The translations under genes were made by a program, and so were the position numbers. The notes under the pieces are model-generated. The model was not told where the DNA came from, did not search any database, and saw only the letters and a list, made by a program, of their open reading frames with translations. From NCBI RefSeq assembly GCF_019320115.1, contig NC_089588.1, positions 113,150,733 through 113,214,732 on the forward strand: DNA of 64,000 nt, read 5' to 3'. Positions 1 to 11,316 of this stretch are shown here, one piece after another (the stretch's first letter is position 1; each line of letters begins with the position of its first letter). This stretch comes from Miscanthus floridulus. Its lineage: Eukaryota; Streptophyta; Magnoliopsida; Poales; Poaceae.

Positions 1-1266
1 GATGAGAACTAGAGATATTGTGGATTTGGTGATTCATGGGCACTGTTCACGCTGTCCATGCTCTTGTGGATGGTCAGACCAGAAGCACCAGACGGTCTCC
101 TAGAACACTAGTGGAACATAACAGTCTGAGGGTGTCTAGGAATGGTCCGTGGTTCTTGGCCGATCTGCTAGAATAGGGCGAACTGTCTACCCGAACACTT
201 TCAGCGCTTGTTCTAGATTAGCACGGTTCCTTACCAACACCTAGCATAACATGATTTCTAAAGGCGGCTACCGACGATAGACACCTCTACAAATCGTTTC
301 CTAGAAATCATTGAAAAATCATAAATTGGTCCAAATAGCAACTTTTTTAATCCGGGGAGTCCTCACCAGGTGCACATAATTTTCCCGTGATTTTTCCATT
401 CATAGTGCTCATAATCTATTTGTTGATACCACTTATAGGCCAGTTCCGTATCATGATTCGGCTTACGCTGCTTGTAGCTTCCATGCAATTCTAACTCAAG
501 TCATGGAAGAACTCGGGTACCGCAGGTACTATGCAGGTTCAATGCCCACATCACATGGAGTACATGGCACTTACATTTTGCTTTAGGTCCTTGCCCATTT
601 GCAATGCCTCTAGATTTGTTCAATATTTGGTGGACATGTGCTCATTCTTATGAAACAAAAGAGAGTGCACTAATTCATGCGTTGATATACATTAATGTTG
701 TGCTTGTTACCCAACTAGGGATGTTCGCCAAACGAACTATGTCACGGCACGTGGTAACCAGCAGTAGTGGGTGTGCTCCACTCATTTTTTGGTACTTTGG
801 TTTGTAATGACTTGGTCTCTACCTATTAAAGCATGTATATATGTTTTCTAATTAAGATGTATTCATATATCGAATCTTTTGAGCAATATGATGGCAATGA
901 GATATATATGATGCACAAGTAATATTAGATAGCAACCTCTATTTAATTGTAATAATAATTCATATACAAAAGTGGGAAAATAAAGATCCCTGCCGGTTAA
1001 AGCCACTAACCTCCATTTAATTCTATTTAATTGTAATATAGGAAATCAAAGTTAATAAGGATGGTTTACTCCAATAAAGCTGGTGGATAAGTTTTGATCA
1101 CAGCCTATATCTACTCCTTCGGTGTATATACATCTGCAGATGAAAACTAAGCACCCACAAAACATATCCTTGCACTCTTATTAGGCCTAGTTTTGGTGGA
1201 CAATGGTTTGACCACAGCCAAACATGGCTGTACATATTACCATGAATGGGCGTATAAAGCATTATT
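1..1266. other. Intergenic DNA, no recognisable gene
   Basis: No reading frame here resembles a known protein; the longest (604-807, 67 codons) has no motif. The first 250 bases look like repeat-derived DNA but I cannot assign a family. From about 840 onward the sequence is AT-rich and would hold the 3' flank of the P450 gene, which ends at 1267. Confidence 0.5.
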
Positions 1267-3345
1267 TCAAGCATCATGAGTCATTGTAGGGGGTTCTCTT
1301 AACTCCAATTCCACTGGACATCCAAAAACAGGCGTAGGCTTCGGATCCTTCTTGTAGGCTTCATCTTTGAAGCACAACTTCCACCTGAACTGTGTCACTA
1401 GATAGTGCATGGCCACCATTGTTTCTACCCTAGAAAACTCAGTTCCAGGGCACATTCTTGGCCCTCCCCCAAACGGCAAGAAGCTGTATGGTGGGATTGA
1501 TGAGCGCTTCTCAAAGCGAGATGGGTCAAACTTGGTGGGTTCAGTGAAGAACCTGGAATCCATATGTGTAATGCTTTGGGCTGCGAAGACCTGCCATGTT
1601 GTGAAACAAAAGCCTCTTGATCAATTATTCTGACAATGAAAAATAAGCGAGTTGGTGAAAATACGTGCACAAAAAGATGCCTACTTTCCAGCCTTTGGGG
1701 ATGTGATAGCCCTGATATTCGATGTCCTTGGTAGCCGTTCGGAAGCTCCCAAATACTGGAGGCACTGTCCGCAGTGTCTCGAATGCCACCCTCCATGTGT
1801 ACTTCATGCTTGAAACATCTTCCCAAGTTAGAGCACCATCTGTTCCTTTTTTATTTGCGATCTCATCTTGCTCTGCTATCACGTATATGATGTTAAAATA
1901 TGATCACTTTGAATGAAAGGTGAGACCATGTAGATTCAAAAGTGTAGGCACTGGTCCACACTAACAGTCTAACACATACCTTCAGTGATTTTAGCAAGGA
2001 CGTCTGGCTCATTTGCGAGGTGGCGCATCATGAAGGTGATTAGAGCTGAGGTGGTACCGTGTGCGCCGATGATAATGCCCATCACGTTGTCAACAATGTC
2101 TTCTAGGGTGAGGGAATGCGCACCCTTGGAGCGCAGAACGAGCATGTAGGTGACAAAGTCAGTGGTGGAAATAGTGCATCGTTCGTCCAACAATGACTCC
2201 TCCCTCTTCTTGGCAAACATTACGATGGTTTCCCTAATATTAGCACTGGACCTCATGCCCTTGCCGAATCTGGTGAAGGGTATGTTCACTGGAAATGACA
2301 AGATTGCATCACCTAGCAACTGGAAGTCGGTAGCAAGGGCATCTACTATGGTGGATGCTTCTTCGCCAAAGACAACAGAGCAGATGACCCCAAGCGTAAG
2401 ACTCCTTGCCAGCGGCAGGACCTACAAGGTCATCAAAAACACACATTTTACGTCTTAACCTTATAGTTGTTTTTGTAATAAGCCTTATAAGTAGCGAATT
2501 TAGTTGTTGTGAGCGGGCTATATATGGTACCAATACCGTCTACAAGGTTAATCTTTGACTAACAATGTCTACAAAAATATAGAACTTGATGGAGACAATT
2601 ATGTACTACGAAAACTAATTACTTGCCATGATGAATATAGTAGCATCAACCGTAAGTTGTATATCTATTTAGAATTTTAATTACTGTTGGACGTCAAAGC
2701 TCAGAATGTTTGACATAGAACAAAATTAAATAGAAACACATAATTTATAATTGGAGGGACCACGCGCGAGGGAGTATATATCTTGCACTGTAAACAGAAT
2801 TCACTATACAAATGAAAAAAATATCCAAGTGTCAATCATTTTGTCCTTACGTTGACAGTGTTGCGACCAACCCAGTTGAGCTTCAGCTGCCTTCTGACTT
2901 CGCCGTCCATCTTCCCCACGTACCTTCTGACCATCTCAGGCCTCAGGTACCCCTGCAGTGCACTACGCACCTGCTTCAGCTCGTCGCCGGTGAGCGTCAG
3001 AATGGAGCGCCGGAGGAGGGAGCGAAGCGCACGCGTCTGCGTGAGGACGAGGCCCTCGTTGGTGAATATGAAATGGTTGGCCGCCGTCCCAGCGAGCAGC
3101 ACTGTCGGCGAGCCCAGCACGGACATCTTGGACACCGGACCATATCTCTTTATCCGCGTCCGGAACCACTGGTCGTCTGTGTTGGTGCGTAGAGCGTGGA
3201 GGAGGGAGAAGGTCTGGCCGATGACCGGGATGCCGAGGTTGCCGGGAGGGAGATTGTAGGTTGAGCAAGACCTGTGGTTTTTGGTGACGAAGTGGAGGAG
3301 AAAGGCTATCGCTGCTGCAGCTGCAAGGAGCACGATGAAAGGCAT
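1267..3345 (-). CDS. Cytochrome P450, CYP716/CYP728-like, four exons, apparently intact
   Basis: Haem-thiolate monooxygenase expected to sit on the endoplasmic reticulum through its N-terminal hydrophobic segment. Exons on the minus strand: 3345-2851, 2421-1980, about 1872-1685 and 1590-1267. Every junction has GT..AG and the phases fit, giving 482 residues, a normal P450 length. Landmarks: hydrophobic N-terminus, proline-rich hinge (LPPGNLGIPVIG), I-helix GAHGTTS, K-helix ETLR, and the haem loop FGGGPRMCPG with its cysteine ligand. Exon 3 could start three bases earlier. The overall pattern (YNLPPGNLG, ITEEQDEIA, FRTATKDIEYQGY) recalls the CYP85 clan, especially the grass CYP716/CYP728 group, whose members oxidise terpenoids. 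The substrate is not predictable. The acidic residue usual before the I-helix threonine is glycine here. The start is the ATG directly before the hydrophobic segment, about 90 bases below a TATA-like motif. Confidence 0.85.
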
Positions 3346-3436
3346 TGGAAGTATGCTGGGAGAGGGTTGCAGGGAGCACGATGAAACTTGGGGGTTGGTT
3401 AGTGGCGTTGGATACTTAAAAGTCTGCTTGTGTAGA

Positions 3437-3442
3437 TATATA
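3437..3442 (-). promoter_or_regulatory. Candidate TATA box of the P450 gene
   Basis: TATATA lies about 92 bases upstream of the chosen ATG at 3345, a usual distance for a plant TATA box plus short leader. No other evidence supports it. Confidence 0.4.
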
Positions 3443-4381
3443 GTGCTGTGTAAAGTGGAGATTAATCCATATGTATCTTGTTTTACACATTTAGTTTTGA
3501 CATTCATGTCATCCCAAATGAGTAGGAAAAGCATGTACTATTGAAATAGACCATGCCCTGCACGAGGTCGATGAGTTTTGCTACTGTGTTTAACTTGAAC
3601 ACATGAAAAACATGTGATTATGACTTGGACGGAGACTGCAATTTTCAGTTCCCCGTGCTACTAAAAGGGTATATATGTTGATAAGAATCTGTGTTTCAGG
3701 GTGCAACTAACAAAATTTCCATGTCTACGTGTGTGGTGGTTTGTTCTTCTCTACTTTTTATTATCCAAAATGGATGCAGTGACACGTTGTGGCCACAAGA
3801 ATGTGTGGCAAGAAACGTACGTATGTACAAAAGAAAAGAACAGGATGGTTCATCGTCTGAAAATGCTGGTGAAGACGTGCCATGAACTCGGTTCACACAG
3901 AAGAGTGATGTTGAGGTATGTTAAACTCGATATGGGACGGAAGCTAGGGTACCAAGGACAAGTAGTCACTATCCCGTGCAGACAACTAGACAAGTATTGC
4001 TCTCCACGTTTTTCATGTGTATAGAACTACTTTCCTGTATCCTGAATGGACGAGGACTATCACAAAATTGAATGAATTCTGAAAGACGGAATCAGCACGA
4101 GTTAATTAGTTCCATGTCGGTGTAACTACTTGTAATGCCAACCAGTTGAGAGCAGATCATGGAGCTTCATCACAAGCATTTTTTACCTTGAAAGCGTACA
4201 AATCTTTAAGCACAACTAAAAGATTAAAATTGAATCAGGCATAACATGAGTTTTGCTGAATCACAGAGTGATGTATGACAATTATCCATACATAATTCAG
4301 TGATGCAAGCAATTCTCTTTTCTTAGGTGTCACGTAGTTTTAGACTGTGTTCATCTTTTAAAAATATTTTTTTGGGAAACT

Positions 4382-4857
4382 TATTAGATAATCTACTGCT
4401 TCCTTGTGTAAACACACAGCAAGGGAAGGCGGCGCCGAAAAGGCTCCCTGCTGTGGTACTGAAGCCACTGTAGAGGCAGACGTCGAACGGCTCACCTGCT
4501 GTACTGTAGCCACATGCAGGGACAGGCGCAGAAGTCAGTCCTGCTGTGTTATATAATCACTGTTGCAGCAGGGCAGCTGTACTATGACTAAATGAGTAGA
4601 GTTAGTTTGCCACTGCAACTCAACAAAGAGAGCTCAGATTTGCCATCTCCTATACAGGGCTCCGGCCAACGCTGGTGCTTGTACTGTGTGTGTATACTCT
4701 GTTCTTCCTCTTCTTCTACCTCTAGCTATAGTGCGTGTGGTCGGACAATGCTTGTTCGTGGTCGGCATAGCTAGTGAGTGCTCGGCAACACTAGCGGGTG
4801 CTCGGCGAGACTGGAGAGTGGTCGACTCACCTGAGCCGATGATCCTATGGGCTAACA
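4382..4857 (+). repeat. Solo LTR of a Ty1/copia element, copy 1
   Basis: 476-bp block homologous to the 3' LTR at 11317-11800. It ends in CTAACA and begins TATTAG, where the intact terminus would be TGTTAG. It is flanked by a perfect 5-bp duplication, AAACT (4377-4381 and 4858-4862), as left by LTR-LTR recombination of an inserted element. The same duplication flanks the LTR in copy 2, so the insertion is older than the tandem duplication. Confidence 0.85.
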
Positions 4858-4955
4858 AAACTTCTATGCAAATCAGCTTCACTCTGTGATTCAAAAGCAG
4901 CTGCTTGGAGAGTAAAACTGATTAATTACGGTTAACCTTAAATGCAATGGTCGAC

Positions 4956-5399
4956 TGTTGTATGGTGACTCAAATCCTACTTGTAATAGGACTTAAGAGA
5001 GGTATGATATTAGGACTTCTATTTCTATAAGGACTTGAGCATAGAATCCGACTAGGAGTAGGACTTCTAGTAGGAGTAGTACTCCTAATTGTATGTATGA
5101 AAATCTTGTAGGGGACTATATAGACAAGGGGTAGTGGCCATAGGCATCAACCAAACTAACACATGGGTCATGGGGGCTCCTCTCGAAGGCTTATAAGGAG
5201 GAATTGTGAGCGCTCGGGAGGATTAAGCTATATAGTTCTATTCGATTAGATTCTTATATAGAGCAAGAATTAGTGGGTCATAGAGGGTCAAGTACGTTTG
5301 TGACAGAGAGATAATCACTTGTACTCTTTTGTAGTTGTGCTTATAGAATTTTTTGTTGGCTTCGCCAAAACCTAATCTCTTGCCATGATTGGTTCAACA
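4956..5399. repeat. Second LTR-like block within the tandem unit
   Basis: The block begins TGTTG and ends CAACA, giving the TG..CA inverted ends of an LTR. It is AT-rich with short repeated GGACTTNTA-type motifs and recurs in copies 2 and 3. No target duplication is seen (TCGAC before, TTGTC after), so it may be an old solo LTR or simply non-coding DNA. Confidence 0.3.
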
Positions 5400-6082
5400 T
5401 TGTCATCTAGTGTATTTTACGAGATTCATCTACGTCGATCTTGATACGGTGCAACTTTGTGCCATACTCGTAATATCATTTCAAAGATTGGAGGACTGTT
5501 GCACTCTACATATACCGCTCGAGAGGTTCAATGTAAATCATTTATCCAATTCTATTTCTCCTACATGGTATGGTATCATGAGACTAGGAGATTGCGAGGG
5601 CAAGTTGTTAGCTGAGAACCGTTTGGTAGAGAAGTGGCAAAACAACTTTGTGAAACTGTACCAAAATCTCTACCAAACTGGCCCTCTGGAAGAAAGTTAT
5701 AGCTCAACAAAAACAGTGAACCGCACTTGTAGTTCCAGTCTTGCACCTATTCAGGTGAGAGCCTCCTCTCTGAGTGACCCTAAAAAAGGGAAATAAAAAA
5801 TTGAACTTGAGTCCGACAGGAAATGTACAGTTTACCTCATGTTCACAAACGAATCTTTCATTCTGCTTTTATAATGAAAATTTACAGCAAAAGAAAAGAA
5901 AAAACTAACATTAAACGGCCGTGAAACAGATTTACAGCACACCTTGAAAGAATCATACAAAGCCAAGTGGAGACGACGAACTGCGAATCGGCAAATTCCT
6001 TATTACTGGATCAAATTTTCAGCTCGTAGCCTCATACATCACCATGCATCAAGATCTTCAGCTCGTAGCCTGCCATGCATAC

Positions 6083-6664
6083 CTAGTACAGATACACATC
6101 GATCTCCACGACGCCTCCCTTAGCCAAGTCGTAGTCGAAGCTCCTGCTGAGCGCGTACCCCCGCGCGCCGCGGAACCGGCCGGTGCCGCCGACGATCACG
6201 GACTCGCGCACGGCCAGGTCGGTGTCGACCCTGCCGCTGACCACCAGCGAGCTGCCGGCGTGCTCGCCGGCCTCCATCACCAGGTGCATGCTCAGGGCGT
6301 TCACGGAGCCGCGGTCCGCCACGCGCACCGTGAACCCCTGCGCCGTGCCCACGCGCGGGCTGCCGCGCTCGGGCCCCTCCGTGAGCGCGTTGTTCATCAC
6401 GGCGACGTCGCCAAACCGGCGCGGGGCCGGGTCCCCGTCACTGCTGACGGTGGTGGTGGCGCTGGAGTTGGAGAGCGACGGCCTTCCAGGCACGATGAGC
6501 GCGGCCGTCGGGTTCTCGCCGGTGTACTGGTCGTGCATGTAGAAGTGGAGGTGTGTTCCGGCGGTGAGGCCGTTGCTGCTGCGTGTGTCATGGAGGAAGT
6601 AGGTCGCCGCAGCGACGAGGATGGCGGAGGCGAGGAGGACTGTAGGGATCGTGCTAGCCGCCAT
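6083..6664 (-). CDS. Dirigent-like protein, intact, single exon
   Basis: Dirigent proteins are secreted beta-barrel proteins that steer the coupling of phenoxy radicals, as in lignan biosynthesis, or cyclise related intermediates in the cell wall. This frame encodes 193 residues, the usual size. It has an N-terminal hydrophobic segment (about residues 5-22, signal peptide or anchor). The family core follows: LHFYMHDQYTGENPTA near residue 47, FGDVAVMNNALTEGP in the middle, and a C-terminal GGTGRFRGARGYA then VEIDVYLY. The start is the ATG in a good context (GCCATGGCG) with a TATA motif about 75 bases upstream; an upstream in-frame ATG at 6694 would put ten extra residues before the signal. It is the only intact dirigent gene in the three-copy array. 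Catalytic specificity cannot be inferred. Confidence 0.85.
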   Translation of the reverse strand: MAASTIPTVLLASAILVAAATYFLHDTRSSNGLTAGTHLHFYMHDQYTGENPTAALIVPGRPSLSNSSATTTVSSDGDPAPRRFGDVAVMNNALTEGPERGSPRVGTAQGFTVRVADRGSVNALSMHLVMEAGEHAGSSLVVSGRVDTDLAVRESVIVGGTGRFRGARGYALSRSFDYDLAKGGVVEIDVYLY

Positions 6665-6738
6665 GGCCTGCTTTGCTATAAAAAAATGAAACAAAAATTT
6701 AGCTCGTCGTGTCTCCGTTCAGTTGGATTGTGGATACG

Positions 6739-6747
6739 ATTATATAA
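6739..6747 (-). promoter_or_regulatory. TATA box of the intact dirigent gene
   Basis: TTATATAAT on the minus strand about 75 bases before the ATG at 6664. The same motif is kept upstream of the broken copy near 13740-13748. Confidence 0.5.
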
Positions 6748-6928
6748 GGCAGTGTGGCATCAAAACAAATTCGTCAGAATTCTAGACTAAGACAACGACT
6801 GAATAATGGCGTCAAAACGAATTCGTCAGGAGGTTTGAGGTCCTAGTAGTTGGCCCCAATTCTTCGAGGAAATGTCACACCCACGTTTATGGCGTGCATT
6901 ATCCATATTTGTGTGTGGATGGTAGTGA

Positions 6929-8883
6929 CCACAAGAATGTGTGGCAAGAAACGTACGTATGTACAAAAGAAAAGAACAGGATGGTTCATCGTCTGAAAAT
7001 GCTGGTGAAGACGTGCCATGAACTCGGTTCACACAGAAGAGTGATGTTGAGGTATGTTAAACTCGATATGGGACGGAAGCTAGGGTACCAAGGACAAGTA
7101 GTCACTATCCCGTGCAGACAACTAGACAAGTATTGCTCTCCACGTTTTTCATGTGTATCGAACTACTTTCCTGTATGCTGAATGGACGAGGACTATCACA
7201 AAATTGAATGAATTCTGAAAGACGGAATCAGCACGAGTTAATTAGTTCCATGTCGGTGTAACTACTTGTAATGCCAACCAGTCGAGAGCAGATCATGGAG
7301 CTTCATCACAAGCATTTTTTACCTTGAAAGCGTACAAATCTTTAAGCACAACTAAAAGATTAAAATTGAATCGGGCATAACATGAGTTTTGCTGAATCAC
7401 AGAGTGATGTATGACAATTATCCATACATAATTCAGTGATGCAAGCAATTCTCTTTTCTTAGGTGCCACGTAGTTTTAGACTGTGTTCATCTTTTAAAAA
7501 TACTTTTTTCTGGGGAAACTTATTAGATAATCTACTGCTTCATTGTGTAAACACACAGCAAGGGAAGGCGGCACCGAAAAGGCTCCCTACTGTGGTACTG
7601 AAGCCGCTGCAGAGGCAGACGTCGAACGGCTCACCTGCTGTACTGTAGCCACATGCAGGGACAGGCGCAGAAGTCAGTCCTGCTGTGTTATATAATCACT
7701 GTTGCAGCAGGGCAGCTGTACTATGACTAAATGAGTAGAGTTAGTTTGCCACTGCAACTCAACAAAGAGAGCTCGGATTTGCCATCTCCTATACAGGGCT
7801 CCGGCCAACGCTGGTGCTTGTACTGTGTGTGTATACTCTGTTCTTCCTCTTCTTCTACCTCTAGCTATAGTGCGTGTGGTCGGACAATGCTTGTTCGTGG
7901 TCGGCATAGCTAGTGAGTGCTCGGCAACACTAGCGGGTGCTCGGCGAGACTGGAGAGTGGTCGACTCACCTGAGCCGATGATCCTATGGGCTAACAAAAC
8001 TTCTATGCAAATCAGCTTCACTCAGTGATTCAAAAGCAGCTGCATGGAGAGTAAAACTGATTAATTACGGTTAACCTTGAATGCAATGGTCGACTGTTGT
8101 ATGGTGACTCAAATCTTACTTGTAATAGGACTTAAGAGAGGTATGATATTAGGACTTCTATTTCTATTAGGACTTGAGCATAGAATCCGACTAGGAGTAG
8201 GACTTCTAGTAGGAGTAGTACTCCTACTTGTATGTATGAAAATCTTGTAGGGGACTATATAGACAAGGGGTAGTGGCCATAGGCATCAACCAAACTAACA
8301 CATGGGTCATGGGGGCTCCTCTCGAAGGCTTATAAGGAGGAATTGTGAGCGCTTGGGAGGATTAAGCTATATAGTTCTATTCGATTAGATTCTTATATAG
8401 AGCAAGAATTAGTGGGTCATAGAGGGTCATGTACGTTTGTGACAGAGAGATAATCACTTGTACTCTTTTGTAGTTGTGCTTATAGAATTTTTTGTTGGCT
8501 TCGCCAAAACTTAATCTCTTGCCATGATTGGTTCAACATTGTCATCTAGTGTATTTTACGAGATTCATCTACGTTGTTCTTGATACGGTGCAACTTTGTG
8601 CCATACTCGTAATATCATTTCAAAGACTGGAGGACTGTTGCACTCTACATATACCGCTCGTAATGTCATACTCGTAATATCATTTCTAATTCGGGTGAAC
8701 TCTACATATACCGCTCGAGAGGTTCAATGTAAATCATTTATCCAATTCTATTTCTCCTACATGGTATGGTATCATGAGACTAGGAGATTGCGAGGGCAAG
8801 TTGTTAGCTGAGAACCGTTTGGTAGAGAAGTGGCAAAACAACTTTGTGAAACTGTACCAAAATCTCTACTGGAAGAAAGTTAG
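6929..8883. repeat. Dirigent tandem unit, copy 2 (truncated, gene lost)
   Basis: Matches copy 1 from its first base to about position 5700 of copy 1. It then breaks at about 8883, before the dirigent gene, and copy 3 follows at once. It contains solo LTR 7521-7996. Its left part shares details with copy 1 and its right part (from about 8575) shares details with copy 3, including a roughly 60-bp internal duplication absent from copy 1. Confidence 0.8.
7521..7996 (+). repeat. Solo LTR of the same Ty1/copia insertion, copy 2
   Basis: 476 bp, colinear with 4382-4857. It has the same altered first bases (TATTAG), the same CTAACA end and the same AAACT duplication (7516-7520 and 7997-8001). It is a duplicate of the copy 1 solo LTR, not an independent insertion. 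Confidence 0.85.
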
Positions 8884-9229
8884 CTGAGAACAACGTTTTT
8901 CATGTGTATAGAACTACTTTCCTATATCCTGAATGGACGAGGACTATCACAAAATTGAATGAATTCTGAAAGGCGGAATCAGCACGAGTTAATTCTGAAA
9001 GACGGACAGGAGCACACCGATGGTGTTCTTGGGCTACATGGAGGGTACCAAGGCGTATCTGCTCTATGACCCACGCAGAAACAAGGTACTTGTCTCGCGC
9101 GGTGTAGTGTTCGACGAGAAGATGGCGTGGGACTAGAACAGTCCGAGCACGGGGGAAGTTGGTGGCTTCACCAGCACTTTTGTCATCGAGCACCTGGTCA
9201 TCCACGGTGGTGGAGACGCTGGGGAAGAA

Positions 9230-9600
9230 GTGCCGAGCACTCCGGGAGGGGTGCTGAGCACTCCAGTGATAGAGCCGAGCACTCCTAGGGCAGTGCCAAG
9301 CACTCCGAGAGGAGTGCCGAGCACTCCAAGAGGGCTGAGCATGCCAGGAGTGGTGTTGGGAGGTTCTGCAGTGGGGCCGACCACTCCAGGATGGGTGCCG
9401 AGCAATCCCATAGCGGAGCCAAGAGGTCTTGCAGTGGTGTCGACCACTCCAAGACTGAGGCTGAGCACTCCTACAGTGGTGCTGAGCACTGCAGGAGTAG
9501 TGACGAGCTGTCCAGAAGTAGTGCCGAGCACTACAACCAGGGTGCCGAGCACTCCAGGTACTGTGCCGAGCACTCTGGTGGAACAAGGAACTCCATCAAC
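9230..9600 (+). repeat. Degenerate PSTP-coding repeat in the copia integrase-RT linker
   Basis: Many irregular repeats of a GTGCCGAGCACTCC-like motif, spaced about 15-30 bases apart, encode variants of V-P-S-T-P in one frame. The linker between integrase and reverse transcriptase is naturally variable and low in complexity in plant copia elements, and this looks like an expanded version. Open frames on the other strand here are by-products of the repeat. Confidence 0.7.
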
Positions 9601-9647
9601 ACTGATCGAGTTCGCCTCACCTCCAACTAACATCACTGAGTTCGTGG

Positions 9648-11290
9648 ATGCCTTCCACGAAGGTGAGGAGGTGTAGTTCTGTAGGCTGGACGACGTCCCT
9701 TAGGACTAGCTGGTCGGCTGCTCAAAGATCAAGAGCTGCTGCTCATCAGCATAGAGGAACCACCCACGTTCGCGTAGGCCGAGCGCGATGGAAACAGCGA
9801 TGGGTGATGCTGGAGGAGATGAAGGCGATCGAGGAAAATGAGACATGGCAGCTCATCGATCCACCTCTAGGATGTCGTCTGATCAGCGTAAAGTGGGTGT
9901 ACAAGGTCAAGCAGGATGAGCTCGGTGCCATTGTCAAGCATAAGGCGTGCCTCGTCGTCCGAGGCTTTGTTCAGCGCGAGGGCATCGAGTTTGAGGAAGT
10001 CTTTGTGCCAGTAGCGCGCATGGAGTCCGTTCATTTCCTACTAGCCTTAGCAGCAGCAAAGGACTGGCGCGTCCATCACTTGGACATTAAATTGGCCTTC
10101 CTCAATGGTGAGCTGGTGGAGACGGTCTTCGTCAGGAAACCTCTAGGTTTCGCCGTCAAGGGAACGGAGCACAGAGTGCTCCGACTGCGCAAGACGCTCT
10201 ACGGGCTGCGGCAGGCCTCATGAGCATGGAACATCAAGCTTGATGCCACGCTGGGTGAGCTTGGGTTCCAGCGGTGCACAACCGAGCATGCACTCTACAC
10301 GCGACGACGGGGGAAGGAGGAGCTCATCGTTGGCGTGTATGTGGACGACTTGATTATCACCGGCGCGCACATGGAGGACATCAACAGCTTCAAGCGTGAG
10401 ATGGCGGCTCATTTTTGAATGAGTGATCTCGGTGCACTCTCCTACTACCTCGGCATCAAGGTGAGACAGGGGAAGGAAGAACTCACGCTTGGTCAGAGCG
10501 CGTATGCCTCGAAGTTGTTGGAGCTGAGTGGCATGGCTGAGTGCAAGCCATGCATGACTTCGATGGAGGAGCGGCTAAAGCTGACGAAGGCCAGCACCGC
10601 GGCAAAGGTGGATGTAACACTCTACCGAAGCATCATCGGTGGTCTACGCTACCTAGTCCACACGAGGCCAGACATTGCGTTCGCCGTGGGCTACGTTAGT
10701 CACTTCATGGAGGATCCCAGAAAGGATCACTGGGCTGCGGTGAAGCGGCTACTACGCTACGTCAAAGGGACAGTGGATCAGGGGATCATCTTCCCCAAGA
10801 CCGGTGGGAGTAGGCTGTAGCTCACTGTGTTCAGCGATGCAGACATGGCAGGGGACATCGATGGACAGTGGAGCACCTCTGGAGTGCTCGTCTTCATCGG
10901 GTCGGCTCCAATTTCATGGTTGTCGCTGAAATAGAAGGTGGTGGCATTATCTATGTGCGAGGTAGAGTATGTAGCGGCGGCCACAGCAGCGTGCCATGTT
11001 GTGTGGCTACGCCGGCTGCTGGGTGAGCTGACCAGTGCAGAAGCTCATCCGCCAGCACTGATGGTGGACAACCAGCCCGCCATCGCTCTCGTAAAGAATC
11101 CAGTTCTGCATGACCGGAGCAAACTCATCGACGTGAAGTTCCCCTTCCTTAGGGACTGTGTCGATGGAGGGCAGATCGTCATCGAGTTCGTCGAAACTGG
11201 TTGGCAACTCGCGGACGTCCTCACCATGCCGCTCGGACGACTTCAACTCACGGAGTTGAAGGAGATGATTGGCATGGAGGGGGTACAAGG
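9648..11290 (+). pseudogene. Copia reverse transcriptase and RNase H, broken by stop codons
   Basis: Reverse transcriptase starts near 9805 (NETWQLIDPP, KWVYKVKQDE, then LDIKLAFLNGEL and LYGLRQAS). The catalytic YVDDLII lies near 10340. RNase H follows from about 10825 (FSDADMAG, VEYVAAATAACHVVWLRRLL). One frame is kept throughout, but four stops break it: TGA at 10221 and 10416, TAG at 10818 and 10932. All four can arise by a single cytosine deamination on one strand or the other. It belongs to the element ending in the LTR at 11317-11800. Confidence 0.85.
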
Positions 11291-11316
11291 GATAGCAGTA
11301 GGGTTAGGGGAAGAAT

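Larger units (their letters stand above)
3793..6928. repeat. Dirigent tandem unit, copy 1 (3.1 kb)
   Basis: First copy of a direct repeat. It starts at CCACAAGAATGTGTGGC and ends at TGGATGGTAGTGA, where copy 2 begins with the same CCACAAGAATG. It holds a solo copia LTR (4382-4857), a second LTR-like block (4956-5399) and an intact dirigent gene (6083-6664). Copies 2 and 3 match it closely over long stretches, with only scattered differences. Confidence 0.85.

Noticed and set aside
6044..6790. Long plus-strand open frame (248 codons) over the dirigent gene
   Set aside because: It is the antisense of a GC-rich gene with a strong third-position bias; the product has no domain, and copy 3 reproduces it only as a shadow.
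8900..9636. Two long minus-strand frames over the PSTP repeat (228 and 167 codons)
   Set aside because: They are by-products of the repeat in the copia linker: repetitive peptide, no domain, opposite to the RT gene.
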